From positions 2,457,191-2,521,190 of the forward strand of contig NZ_CP147914.1 in assembly GCF_039645565.1 (NCBI RefSeq): 64,000 bases of DNA. The letters run 5' to 3'. The notes under the pieces were generated by a model that was given only the letters and a program-made list of their open reading frames with translations, was not told the DNA's origin and searched no databases. How positions within the stretch are numbered: the first letter of the stretch is position 1; every line of letters starts with the position of its first letter. A program made the translations under genes and the position numbers. Below are positions 38,308 through 45,983 of the stretch, piece after piece. The stretch is from Sulfurimonas sp. HSL1-2 (GTDB lineage Bacteria > Campylobacterota > Campylobacteria > Campylobacterales > Sulfurimonadaceae).

Positions 38308-38751
38308 CTACAGCGCCACGACCTCGATCTCATGCCGTTTCAGCCAGCGGTAGAGAGCGCACCCCATACAGCTGTCATCCACCGCTTCGGCCGCCGTCCA
38401 GATCGCGAACCCGCCGGCGAGCAGTCCTGCGGCGTTGGTGTAACCCGCCAGGTCCGTACCGAGCGTTCCCAGTATCACGCCGAACTTGATTCCGTCGGCG
38501 AAACGTTTTTCCGCCGCGTCGGCCCCGCGTCGCGCAAAACGAATGAATCGCGTTGCGGCGCGCGCACCAAGCGCGAACGGGCTTATCCACTGCGTAACAT
38601 GCAGCAGCAGGACATAATCAAACGCCGTCAGGAAAAGCCATGCCGTGTGGCCGGTATGCAGGTAAGCGGACACGGCTACCGCAACGATGGCCGCCCGCAC
38701 GCGGGTCTGGTTCGCATCACTGCCGTAGGATTGCGTTGCATAAACCTTCAT
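38308..38751 (-). CDS. DUF4395 membrane protein
   Basis: A 147-residue membrane protein with about four hydrophobic segments and the C-terminal motif DDSCMGCALYRWL, matching the Cys-containing end of DUF4395 proteins (usually xCxGCxxY). The paired cysteines suggest thiol or sulfur chemistry at the membrane, but no function is established. ATG 38751 is preceded by AAGGAG. It is the first gene of the sulfate/cysteine operon and lies just below its operator-bearing promoter. Confidence 0.7.
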   Translation of the reverse strand: MKVYATQSYGSDANQTRVRAAIVAVAVSAYLHTGHTAWLFLTAFDYVLLLHVTQWISPFALGARAATRFIRFARRGADAAEKRFADGIKFGVILGTLGTDLAGYTNAAGLLAGGFAIWTAAEAVDDSCMGCALYRWLKRHEIEVVAL

Positions 38752-38877
38752 TCCAATCTCCTTTCTTTGACCGGGGCAGTTACCACTGCCGGACCGGTCG
38801 CATAATGTCATTCGGATTCCCTTTCCGACAGATGCTGTCAATGCATCCATTTCGGGAAAACCGTTTGGGACGAAAAA

Positions 38878-38906
38878 ACTATAAATGAATATTCATTCAG
38901 TGTCAA
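38878..38906 (-). promoter_or_regulatory. Sulfate/cysteine operon promoter with operator in the spacer
   Basis: On the minus strand TTGACA (38901-38906) and TATAGT (38878-38883) are separated by exactly 17 bp, and that spacer contains the palindrome TGAAT-ATTC-ATTCA (38886-38899). A protein bound there would block RNA polymerase. The leader to the DUF4395 start is about 120 nt and shows nothing else clear. Confidence 0.75.
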
Positions 38907-39136
38907 GAACACCTCATATACTTTCAAATTCAACAGGAATGACATATCTTCAGAAGTCCGAAAATCAGGGCTTTGAGAGGGATTTTTTTGTATGAAGTTT
39001 ATACTATAGTATTATAGTATGGTTACTATTGTTTAGAGAGTGAAAAATGGAAGAATTGCGGAATTTATTATCTATTTTTATAATATTTATGTGGTTATAT
39101 TATTGGAAGTGCCCCTCTGCGCCGCCCGGCCGCAGC
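38907..39136. other. AT-rich gap between the sulfate operon and the second hydrogenase
   Basis: About 230 bp of AT-rich sequence without a supported gene. It holds a perfect 12-bp palindrome ATACTATAGTAT (39001-39012), followed by a further TATAGTAT. A plus-strand frame starting at 39047 encodes a hydrophobic stretch but then runs antisense through the hydrogenase gene, so I do not call it. Confidence 0.5.
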
Positions 39137-40438
39137 TCAGTGCGTCGTACAGACCGAACAGACATCAAAACTGCGGAAAATGAACGTCGCTTCGGCGATA
39201 TCCACAGCGCCGACCATCGCCTTTTGCGCGGGTGCGGGATCGGACATCACAGAACTGCCGAGGTTCCACTGTGTGGGCGTGATGATCCCGTATTCGGCAA
39301 TGACCCCCTTCACCAGGCGCATGCGGTGGATCAGGGGCCCGCGCGGCGCTTCGACAATGCCCTCCCCCGCCGCAGTGACGCGTTCAAGCGCCACCGGCGG
39401 TATATAGGAGGGCTCGGAGAGCTCCATATGCTCCAACAGCTTCCGTGCGCGCTGCAGCAGCAGGGCCGTTTCATAGACCCTGGCCATCACGCGCGTATAG
39501 ACGCTGTCCTTGTAGCGCCGGTGCATGTTTTTGATCAGGGCGTTATCGGCCGCAATCGCCCGGGCGAGCGGCCCGACTTCGTAAAAATGTTTCCCGTAGC
39601 GGACGTTGCGGGCATGGCTTATCTCGTCACGGCAGACCGCCGCTTCCGTCGCCACCTGCGATGCATCGGCTTTCATCGGACGGGTGTGCTTCAGCCGAGC
39701 CCGCACCGTAAAGCCGTGTTCTCCCAGGACGACGAAGCGGTCGTATGCCATCCCCTTTTTATGCATCCCCGCAGCGATCAGCCCCTTCTCCAGACGCCCG
39801 AAATCGCTCTGCAGCGGGTTGAATTCCCGGCAGGAGGCAAAGGTCAGCAGCGTATCCAGGTCGACCCCGGCCGTCTCCTTTTCGAAGAAGGCGATCAGCT
39901 CATCAAGCAGTCCGGCCGCCTGGATACGCTCCAGGTGGGTCGGATCGCAGGTGACGCCGCCGGGGATCATGTAGGAGCTGTGGGGCCACTGCCCGGCGAA
40001 GAGCGCCAGGATCTTCGTTGCCTGCGCCGCGGCGTAGGCCCCCTTGAGCGGAGCCGGCGCGAGGCCCTCGATGCCCAGTTTCTCCAGTTCGGGCATGATG
40101 ACGAGGTAGAGCCATTTGAAGTGGTTCTGGATCATCTCGAGCACCAGCGTCAGCTCCCGCAGGCTTTTGGCCTTCCGCGTCAGCTCGACCGGGTAGCCCG
40201 CCTCCGCGTACGCCGCCTCGATGGCCCGGACGGTCGCCATCAGGTGGGCATGGCCGCAGATACCGCAGACGCGCGGCGTAATCACCAGGGCATCCGTCGC
40301 CTTCCGCCCCTCCAGCATACGCTCCATTCCCCGAAAGTGCGGGAAAGCGATCTCGGCCCAGGTGATTTTGTCCCCCCGGGTATCAAAATAGAGGGAAGCC
40401 TCCCCCTCAATGTGTTCAATCAATGCCCTAGTCATCAT
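39137..40438 (-). CDS. Cytoplasmic group 2-type [NiFe] hydrogenase large subunit (HupV-like)
   Basis: A 433-residue, shortened large subunit. Nickel cysteines are in RVCGICGHAH (Cys 58 and 61) and the terminal DVCSVCTTH. The protein ends exactly at the His after which other hydrogenases are cleaved, so no maturation protease is needed, as in H2-sensing HupV/HoxC. This fits a regulatory or cytoplasmic group 2 enzyme. Paired with the small subunit at 40428 and encoded with a TetR regulator. Two adjacent ATGs are possible starts (40438, 40435). Confidence 0.85.
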   Translation of the reverse strand: MMTRALIEHIEGEASLYFDTRGDKITWAEIAFPHFRGMERMLEGRKATDALVITPRVCGICGHAHLMATVRAIEAAYAEAGYPVELTRKAKSLRELTLVLEMIQNHFKWLYLVIMPELEKLGIEGLAPAPLKGAYAAAQATKILALFAGQWPHSSYMIPGGVTCDPTHLERIQAAGLLDELIAFFEKETAGVDLDTLLTFASCREFNPLQSDFGRLEKGLIAAGMHKKGMAYDRFVVLGEHGFTVRARLKHTRPMKADASQVATEAAVCRDEISHARNVRYGKHFYEVGPLARAIAADNALIKNMHRRYKDSVYTRVMARVYETALLLQRARKLLEHMELSEPSYIPPVALERVTAAGEGIVEAPRGPLIHRMRLVKGVIAEYGIITPTQWNLGSSVMSDPAPAQKAMVGAVDIAEATFIFRSFDVCSVCTTH

Positions 40439-41321
40439 CGATAAGCCGCTCCTCCAGCCGTTTGATCTTGAAGCTTTTGGCAATACCCGTCATCGTCAGG
40501 TAGGCCCGCTTGGAGACCCCGACGGGCACCTCTTCGGGAATCGACATATTCGTTTTCGTTTCAAAGAGGTTTCGCCGCGGGAAGTCGGGCTCGGTACAGC
40601 CGAAACAGGGCGTGCCGACACGCATTTTCGAACTGACCCCGTTCCAGAGCGTCCGGTTACACGACGCATGGGTCAACGGCCCGCGGCAGCCGTGCTCGTA
40701 GAAGAGGCACCCCTCCTTGCGCCCGAACTGCTCCACATCCACTTTCCACTCGAAATACTCATTGCGGAGGCAGCCGTCGTGTGCCATGTGGCGGTAGAGC
40801 GCCGTCGGCCGTCCCAGGTCGTCGACCGCGACGGGGCGCCCGTCCGCGATACTCATCAGCGCATATCCCAGCCACTCTGGGTGCACGGGACAGCCGGAGA
40901 GGTTGATGACCTTGCCGACCCGCCCGCGCAGGGGTCCGTCGGGATGCTCCCCTGAAAAGGCCAGGCCGCTGTTGCGCTCCGGCGCCGATGCTTTGAAGAT
41001 GCCGCCGAAGCTGGCACAGCTGCCCGCCGCGATGATGTGACCGGCTTCGCCGGCATAATGCCCCACAAGCTGTTTCAGTGTCGTCCCGGCCCGCTCCATC
41101 TCCGGATCGAACGCGCCTTCAAACACGAGGACGTTACAGCCGCGTTTGCAGCGCGCGATCTCCGCCAGGCTCTGGGTACAGGGGAGCAGCGGGTGGTAGA
41201 GCACCTCGAAACGTTCCAGGAGCTGCGGCAGATAGGGAAGGTTCAAAAAGGAGTGGGTGTTGCCGTTGCAGGTGACGCCCTGCAGCCAGATCAGCGTCGG
41301 CTTATACAGTCTTGAGTGCAC
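40428..41321 (-). CDS. Cytoplasmic group 2-type [NiFe] hydrogenase small subunit (HupU-like)
   Basis: A 297-residue small subunit starting [19 protein letters not shown], without a Tat signal or C-terminal membrane helix, so it stays in the cytoplasm. Fe-S ligands are seen in [31 protein letters not shown] and [14 protein letters not shown]. The likely start is a GTG that overlaps the tetR stop by 20 bp, implying translational coupling. It overlaps the large subunit gene by 11 bp. Confidence 0.85.
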   Translation of the reverse strand: MHSRLYKPTLIWLQGVTCNGNTHSFLNLPYLPQLLERFEVLYHPLLPCTQSLAEIARCKRGCNVLVFEGAFDPEMERAGTTLKQLVGHYAGEAGHIIAAGSCASFGGIFKASAPERNSGLAFSGEHPDGPLRGRVGKVINLSGCPVHPEWLGYALMSIADGRPVAVDDLGRPTALYRHMAHDGCLRNEYFEWKVDVEQFGRKEGCLFYEHGCRGPLTHASCNRTLWNGVSSKMRVGTPCFGCTEPDFPRRNLFETKTNMSIPEEVPVGVSKRAYLTMTGIAKSFKIKRLEERLIDDD

Positions 41322-41895
41322 GGTAGATATTCTCCGCGATGGAGGCCTCGTAGTGGCTCAACGGCTCGGGGAGAATCTTTTCGCCGAAGAGAAAGACCAT
41401 TCCCCCCAGGTAGCCCATGAAAAGGCCGAAAGCGCTGAAGAAGTCCTGGTCGCGGAGTTCGCCCCCGGCGACACCGTCGTCAAAGAAGATCATCATCTCC
41501 GTAATAAAAGGCGAGACGCAGACCATCCCTTCGCACGACTCTCCGAACACCTCGCGGTTGGAGAGGTATATCCGGAGAAAATACTCGATCATCTCCGGGC
41601 GTTCGGTCGCCATCGTGAAATAGAAGGTCACGATCGCCCTGATCTTATCCTTTGCACTGCCCTCTCCTTCGTTGATCTCGCGGATATGTTTGCCGAGGTA
41701 CTCGGAAATGTAGAGGATCAGCTCCTTGGCCAGGATATCCTTCGAGCTGAAGTAGTTGTAAAAATTCCCGACGCTCATCCCGACTTTTGCCGCGATATCG
41801 GGGATGGTCGTCACATAGAAGCCCTTCTCCGCAAACAGCTTCAGTGCCGTTGAAATAATGTTCTCTTTACGTTCTGCTTTGCTCACACGCGCCAC
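41302..41895 (-). CDS. TetR-family transcriptional regulator
   Basis: A 197-residue TetR protein: N-terminal helix-turn-helix ([21 protein letters not shown]...[25 protein letters not shown]) and a helical ligand domain. It is the first gene of a three-gene run with the group 2 hydrogenase subunits. The operator-like GCGAATAGCCATTCAC lies 50-65 bp upstream of its start. A weaker AATAACTATT element, the core of the hypB site, lies at about 41908-41923. It is the obvious candidate to bind the palindromes at 19762, 29671, 38886 and 41945. Ligand unknown. Confidence 0.92.
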   Translation of the reverse strand: MARVSKAERKENIISTALKLFAEKGFYVTTIPDIAAKVGMSVGNFYNYFSSKDILAKELILYISEYLGKHIREINEGEGSAKDKIRAIVTFYFTMATERPEMIEYFLRIYLSNREVFGESCEGMVCVSPFITEMMIFFDDGVAGGELRDQDFFSAFGLFMGYLGGMVFLFGEKILPEPLSHYEASIAENIYRALKTV

Positions 41896-41944
41896 GGCAC
41901 CCTCTTTAAAAATAGTTATTGCTCCTCTAATGGTAGCACAAACA

Positions 41945-41983
41945 GCGAATAGCCATTCACATTAAGATGCATTACCCTATAAT
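41945..41983. promoter_or_regulatory. tetR/hisF intergenic operator and hisF -10
   Basis: GCGAATAGCCATTCAC (41945-41960) matches the GTGAAT-N4-ATTCAC palindrome with one mismatch in the left half. A plus-strand TATAAT (41978-41983) would start hisF near 41990, placing the operator around -30 to -45. The same site lies in the upstream region of tetR, so autoregulation and an effect on hisF are both possible. Confidence 0.6.
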
Positions 41984-42009
41984 TTTATACCTTTAATGAA
42001 AGCGAACGC

Positions 42010-42768
42010 ATGGACTATTTCGCCAAACGTATCATCCCCTGCCTCGACGTCAAGGACGGCCGCGTCGTCAAAGGGGTCAACTTCGTCGGACTCAAAGACG
42101 CGGGCGACCCGGTGGAGATCGCCAAACGCTACAACGAAGAGGGTGCGGACGAACTGACCTTCCTCGACATCACCGCGTCGCACGAAGAGCGCGACACCAT
42201 CGTCCATATCGTCGAACAGGTCGCCAAAGAGGTCTTCATCCCGCTGACCGTCGGCGGGGGGATCCGGAAACTCGACGACATCTACAAGCTGCTCAACGTC
42301 GGCTGCGACAAGGTGAGCGTCAACTCCGCCGCGGTCAAACGCCCCGACCTCATCAACGAAGGGGCCAAACGGTTCGGTTCGCAGTGCATCGTCGTCGCCA
42401 TCGACGTGAAAAAGACAGGGGACCGTTACCACGTCTACCTCAACGGCGGCCGCATCGATACGGGCATTGACGCCGTCGAGTGGGCCAAAGAGGCCGTCGA
42501 CCGGGGCGCCGGCGAGATCCTCCTCACCTCCATGGACACTGACGGCACCAAGGCGGGCTTCGACATTCCCATTACCGAGCAGATCAGTTCCCTCGTCAAC
42601 GTCCCGGTCATCGCCAGCGGCGGTGCGGGGACGATGGGCCATATCAAAGAGGCCTTCGAACACGGTGCGGATGCGGCCCTGGCGGCCAGTATCTTTCACT
42701 TCAAAGAGATCGACATCATGGAGCTCAAGCACTATCTCCAGGATAACGGCATCCCGGTACGGCTCTGA
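42010..42768 (+). CDS. hisF: Imidazole glycerol phosphate synthase subunit HisF
   Basis: A 252-residue TIM barrel with catalytic Asp residues in [13 protein letters not shown] (Asp near 13) and VVAIDVKKT (near 131), and phosphate loops VGGGIR and ASGGAG. It uses ammonia from HisH to make imidazole glycerol phosphate and AICAR. No other his gene is near. It heads a run of closely spaced genes to 44755. Confidence 0.96.
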   Translation: MDYFAKRIIPCLDVKDGRVVKGVNFVGLKDAGDPVEIAKRYNEEGADELTFLDITASHEERDTIVHIVEQVAKEVFIPLTVGGGIRKLDDIYKLLNVGCDKVSVNSAAVKRPDLINEGAKRFGSQCIVVAIDVKKTGDRYHVYLNGGRIDTGIDAVEWAKEAVDRGAGEILLTSMDTDGTKAGFDIPITEQISSLVNVPVIASGGAGTMGHIKEAFEHGADAALAASIFHFKEIDIMELKHYLQDNGIPVRL

Positions 42769-42769
42769 G

Positions 42770-43024
42770 ATGTCTGAGATCATTACCTTCTCCCCGGAAG
42801 AGAAGGCGGTTATGGTCGAAAAGATGAAAGCCTATTTTGCACGTGAACTCGACCAGGAGATCGGCGGCTTCGACGCGGAGTTCCTGCTGGACTTTTTTGC
42901 CGAAGAGATAGGCGTTTATTTTTACAACAAGGGTTTGAACGACGCTCTGGATGAGATGAGGGTTCGGATCGATACGATCGCCGACGATGTCGGCTACACC
43001 CTTGAAAAAAATTCACATTCATAG
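42770..43024 (+). CDS. DUF2164 family protein
   Basis: An 84-residue protein (start MSEIITFSPEEKAVMVEKMK, then ELDQEIGGFDAEFLLDFFAEEIGVYFYNKG) matching the DUF2164 pattern. Function unknown. The ATG lies one base after the hisF stop, implying coupling. The same frame is open further upstream inside hisF, but that part is an overlap shadow. Confidence 0.8.
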   Translation: MSEIITFSPEEKAVMVEKMKAYFARELDQEIGGFDAEFLLDFFAEEIGVYFYNKGLNDALDEMRVRIDTIADDVGYTLEKNSHS

Positions 43025-43038
43025 GGGATGCAAGCGCA

Positions 43039-43578
43039 ATGATCATCTGTGCCGGTAATAACGAGACCTTCGACTTTGCGACCCCGATGGGCGTCGGGCT
43101 GATCGAGACGACGATGAATATCACCCGCCTCTGCCTCTTCGACAAGCCGGAGTTCCTGCTCTTTGTCGGCACGGCCGGCAGTTACGGTGAGCAGAAGATC
43201 TTCGATATCGTCGAATCGAAAACGGCCGCGAACATCGAACTCGCCTTTTTGCAGAACAAAGCCTATACCCCCATCGACAATGTCGTCTCGACCAATACGG
43301 AGGGGACCAAAGAGATTATCGTCAACTCCAGCAACTATATTACGACCGACGCCGAACTCGCCAAAGGCTTTCTTCGCTTCGGCATCGGCATTGAAAACAT
43401 GGAGTTCTTCGCCGTGCTGCGTGTCGCGCAGGAGTTCGGCATCCCCGCCGGCGGCGTCTTCTGCGTCACCAACTACTGCAACGCCGACGCCCACGCCGAT
43501 TTTGTCGCCAACCATGACAGGGCAAAAGCGCTGCTGGGCGACCATGTCAAACGCCGTATCAAGGAGTTGACAGCATGA
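43039..43578 (+). CDS. Nucleoside phosphorylase-family protein (short)
   Basis: A 179-residue protein of the PNP/UDP phosphorylase fold, with the GTAGSYG motif near residue 45 and IENMEFFAV near 118 matching the ribose- and base-binding segments. It is shorter than typical family members (230-250), and the N-terminus seems compressed. Members cleave purine nucleosides, MTA/SAH or futalosine; which one applies cannot be read from the sequence. It overlaps rlmN by 4 bp. Confidence 0.7.
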   Translation: MIICAGNNETFDFATPMGVGLIETTMNITRLCLFDKPEFLLFVGTAGSYGEQKIFDIVESKTAANIELAFLQNKAYTPIDNVVSTNTEGTKEIIVNSSNYITTDAELAKGFLRFGIGIENMEFFAVLRVAQEFGIPAGGVFCVTNYCNADAHADFVANHDRAKALLGDHVKRRIKELTA

Positions 43579-44660
43579 GCACACCGAAACCGACCATCAT
43601 GGACCTCACCAAAGAGGAGCTCGCCCAGGCCGTCAAACCCGCCTTCCGCGCCAAGCAGATCTACGGCTGGATTTATCACAGCTTCGTCGACAGTTTCGAC
43701 GAGATGGCCAATATCCCCAAAAGCCTGCGTGAAGAGCTGAACGAGCGCTACCTTCTCAACCCGCTCACAATCCTGCGCAAAGAGGAGTCCGCCGACGGAA
43801 CGATCAAGTACCTTTTCGAACTTCCCGACGGCAAAACGGTCGAAACCGTCTGGCTGAAGATGAAAGAAGCACAGTACAACGAAGACGGCTCCGTCGCCCA
43901 GGAGGCCAAGCACACGGTCTGCGTCTCCACCCAGGTCGGCTGCAAGGTCGGCTGCAGCTTCTGTTTGACGGCCAAGGGAGGCTTCACCCGCGACCTCACC
44001 CCCGGCGAGATCGTCGCCCAGGTCCTCTCCGTCAAAAAAGATAACGACCACGCCGCGAACCGCCGGGTCAACATCGTCTATATGGGGATGGGGGAACCGC
44101 TGGACAACCTCGACAACCTTGCCAAGGCGATCCGGATCCTCAAGGACGAGGACGGGCTCTCCATCTCCGGCAAGCGCCAGACGGTCTCCACCAGCGGCAT
44201 CAGCACCCGCATCGACAAGCTGGGGCAGATGGACCTCGGCGTGCATATCGCCATCAGCCTCCACGCCGTCGACGACGAACTGCGGACGGAACTGATCCCG
44301 ATGAACAAGGCGTACAACATCGCCTCCATCATGGATGCCGTGCGCCGCTTCCCCATCGATACGCGTAAGCGCGTCATGTTCGAATACCTCGTCATCAAGG
44401 GGAAAAACGACGACATCGCCTCGGCGAAGAAGCTCATCAAGCTGCTGCACGGCATCAAGGCAAAGGTCAACCTCATCTACTTCAACCCCTACCCCGGCAG
44501 CGACTACCAGCGCCCCGAGCGCGAAGATATGGTGAAGTTCCAGCAGTACCTGATCGACCACGGACAGCTCTGTACTATCCGCGACTCGAAAGGGATCGAC
44601 ATCAGCGCTGCCTGCGGACAGCTCAAAGAGAAAACAAATGAAGAGAAGGTGAAGATATGA
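43575..44660 (+). CDS. rlmN: 23S rRNA / tRNA adenine C2-methyltransferase RlmN
   Basis: A 361-residue radical SAM enzyme. The cluster motif CKVGCSFC (Cx3Cx2C) lies near 121-128, followed by [16 protein letters not shown] and MGMGEPLDN. The C-terminal Cys in ISAACGQL completes the methylation mechanism. It methylates A2503 of 23S rRNA and A37 of some tRNAs. ATGA overlaps at both ends link it to its neighbours. Confidence 0.96.
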   Translation: MSTPKPTIMDLTKEELAQAVKPAFRAKQIYGWIYHSFVDSFDEMANIPKSLREELNERYLLNPLTILRKEESADGTIKYLFELPDGKTVETVWLKMKEAQYNEDGSVAQEAKHTVCVSTQVGCKVGCSFCLTAKGGFTRDLTPGEIVAQVLSVKKDNDHAANRRVNIVYMGMGEPLDNLDNLAKAIRILKDEDGLSISGKRQTVSTSGISTRIDKLGQMDLGVHIAISLHAVDDELRTELIPMNKAYNIASIMDAVRRFPIDTRKRVMFEYLVIKGKNDDIASAKKLIKLLHGIKAKVNLIYFNPYPGSDYQRPEREDMVKFQQYLIDHGQLCTIRDSKGIDISAACGQLKEKTNEEKVKI

Positions 44661-44755
44661 CAGGATTGGATATTGTGCAGATCGTTTTTTTGATCGGCGT
44701 CGTCCTTGTCGGACTCGGCGGAATCGTCTGGGTCGTCAAAAACGAAAAAAAATAA
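44657..44755 (+). CDS. Small single-pass membrane protein (32 aa)
   Basis: A 32-residue frame starting [16 protein letters not shown], with one hydrophobic helix of about 20 residues and a Lys-rich C-terminus (VVKNEKK). The ATG overlaps the rlmN stop (ATGA), and purine-rich AGAGAAGGTGAAG precedes it. Positive charge at the C-terminal side suggests that end stays in the cytoplasm. Too short for family recognition; coupling and clean hydrophobicity argue that it is real. Confidence 0.6.
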   Translation: MTGLDIVQIVFLIGVVLVGLGGIVWVVKNEKK

Positions 44756-44764
44756 CGTACTTTT

Positions 44765-45145
44765 CTAGTGCGCCGCTTCGGCAAGCTTCCCGCTCTGCAG
44801 GGAAAAACGCCGGGAAGCTTCGCGCTCGCTTCCGTCCTCTTCGGTCAGGGTAGCCGTGACCGTCCACATCCCCTCTGCACGCCCCCAGAGGTAACGATAG
44901 TCGTAGACCGAGCCGTTGAGGGCCGGCAGCATAATGGTGTGTTCGCGGTCATCCTGCGGGAACTCGTCCGAATGCCAGTGGAAAACGACCTCGCGATCGC
45001 GATCTTTTCGGGGTGTTACAAATGTACACTGGATCTTTTCGACGCCGTCATCGAGCACTTCGCAGTGGACCGTGTCCTCCCCTGCCGACAGCGTCAAAAC
45101 CGACCCGATAACCGTCACAAGGCCCATACTGACGATTTTATACAT
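44765..45145 (-). CDS. Exported small protein of unknown function
   Basis: A 126-residue protein with an N-terminal signal peptide (MYKIVSMGLVTVIGSVLTLSAG) and a compact beta-rich remainder with two Cys (HCEVL, IQCTF) that could form a disulfide in the periplasm. No family recognised. A minus-strand TATAAT at 45182-45187 is the likely promoter. It converges on the rlmN operon, ending 9 bp from the small ORF. Confidence 0.65.
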   Translation of the reverse strand: MYKIVSMGLVTVIGSVLTLSAGEDTVHCEVLDDGVEKIQCTFVTPRKDRDREVVFHWHSDEFPQDDREHTIMLPALNGSVYDYRYLWGRAEGMWTVTATLTEEDGSEREASRRFSLQSGKLAEAAH

Positions 45146-45426
45146 ATTTTACACCCTCGTTCTGTTTTTTTTTGATGCACAATTATATCCTATCTGTGAC
45201 GGCGGGACTCCACATCTGGCAAAATGCCTAGCAAAAAAAAATTTAAAAAACCCTAGATTTTTTCCTCCCTTTTTGTTACTATTGCACTTACAATACATAC
45301 AGCAGTATAAGAATTCATGAAAATCAGCGATTTTGTGTTTCCTAACAGACTGCATGTCGACGGTTCCCCCCAACATGTTTTACCGTCTGTAGCTGTATTG
45401 TAGAATTACCGCCGGAAAGTAGTACT

Positions 45427-45690
45427 ATGAAAGCGATTGGATATCTCGTTCTTATCAACAATGCTTACCCAGATACTATTGCATTCAATAAAAGAGTGGC
45501 TATGGAAGCCGCAAACCGTTTCAACCCGAATGCCGTCAACTATATTGAGCGTACCTATACGGAACGCCGTTCAGCCTCTGAACTGGCGAAAATGCTCGCC
45601 TTCGACAACAATGAGTCACGCGAAGAGATCCTTGCCCGGGTCCGCCGCGAACTCAACGAGTACTGGGAAGGGAAAAGACTGAGCAGCTGA
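45427..45690 (+). CDS. Conserved-looking small protein (87 aa), unknown
   Basis: An 87-residue soluble protein (MKAIGYLVLINNAYPDT at the start, charged helical C-terminus) that I do not recognise. It has GGAAAG upstream of the ATG and a -10-like TAGAAT at 45401-45406. Codon use looks like the neighbours. The 45146-45426 gap before it is AT-rich, with a GACGGT/ACCGTC hairpin and no other gene. Confidence 0.6.
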   Translation: MKAIGYLVLINNAYPDTIAFNKRVAMEAANRFNPNAVNYIERTYTERRSASELAKMLAFDNNESREEILARVRRELNEYWEGKRLSS

Positions 45691-45983
45691 TGCTCGTCAC
45701 CCTTGCAAATCCCCCTCTTTTTTAACTTCACACCCCTTTTTAAAAACGCCTGTTTTTATGCTTTATTCACACATTGTTCAAAGCCGTGAATAACTTCAAA
45801 GAACATCACATTTTTGTATTCGATTTTCTTATGAATATTTTGCATTTTCCTTTTACATGTAACAGCATCGTAGCGAAAATGTAATGGCTGTGTAATTTCG
45901 GAGACCTATACTGCTTTCCATAAAAATCCGGCATTTCCGCTGCAGCGCATCAGTGCAGTGAATGTGCCACTAGGGAGCATCCC
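45691..45983. other. AT-rich intergenic region with paired DnaA-box-like sites
   Basis: About 290 bp without a gene. It holds TTATTCACA (45763-45771) and its inverted near-copy CGTGAATAA (45785-45793), both close to Campylobacterota DnaA boxes. A TATACT (45907-45912) is the likely -10 of the acyltransferase gene, giving a leader of about 65 nt. Confidence 0.5.

Noticed and set aside
39047..40444. Plus-strand frame beginning with a hydrophobic segment
   Set aside because: Only the first 25 or so residues lie in free sequence; the rest is antisense to the hydrogenase large subunit.
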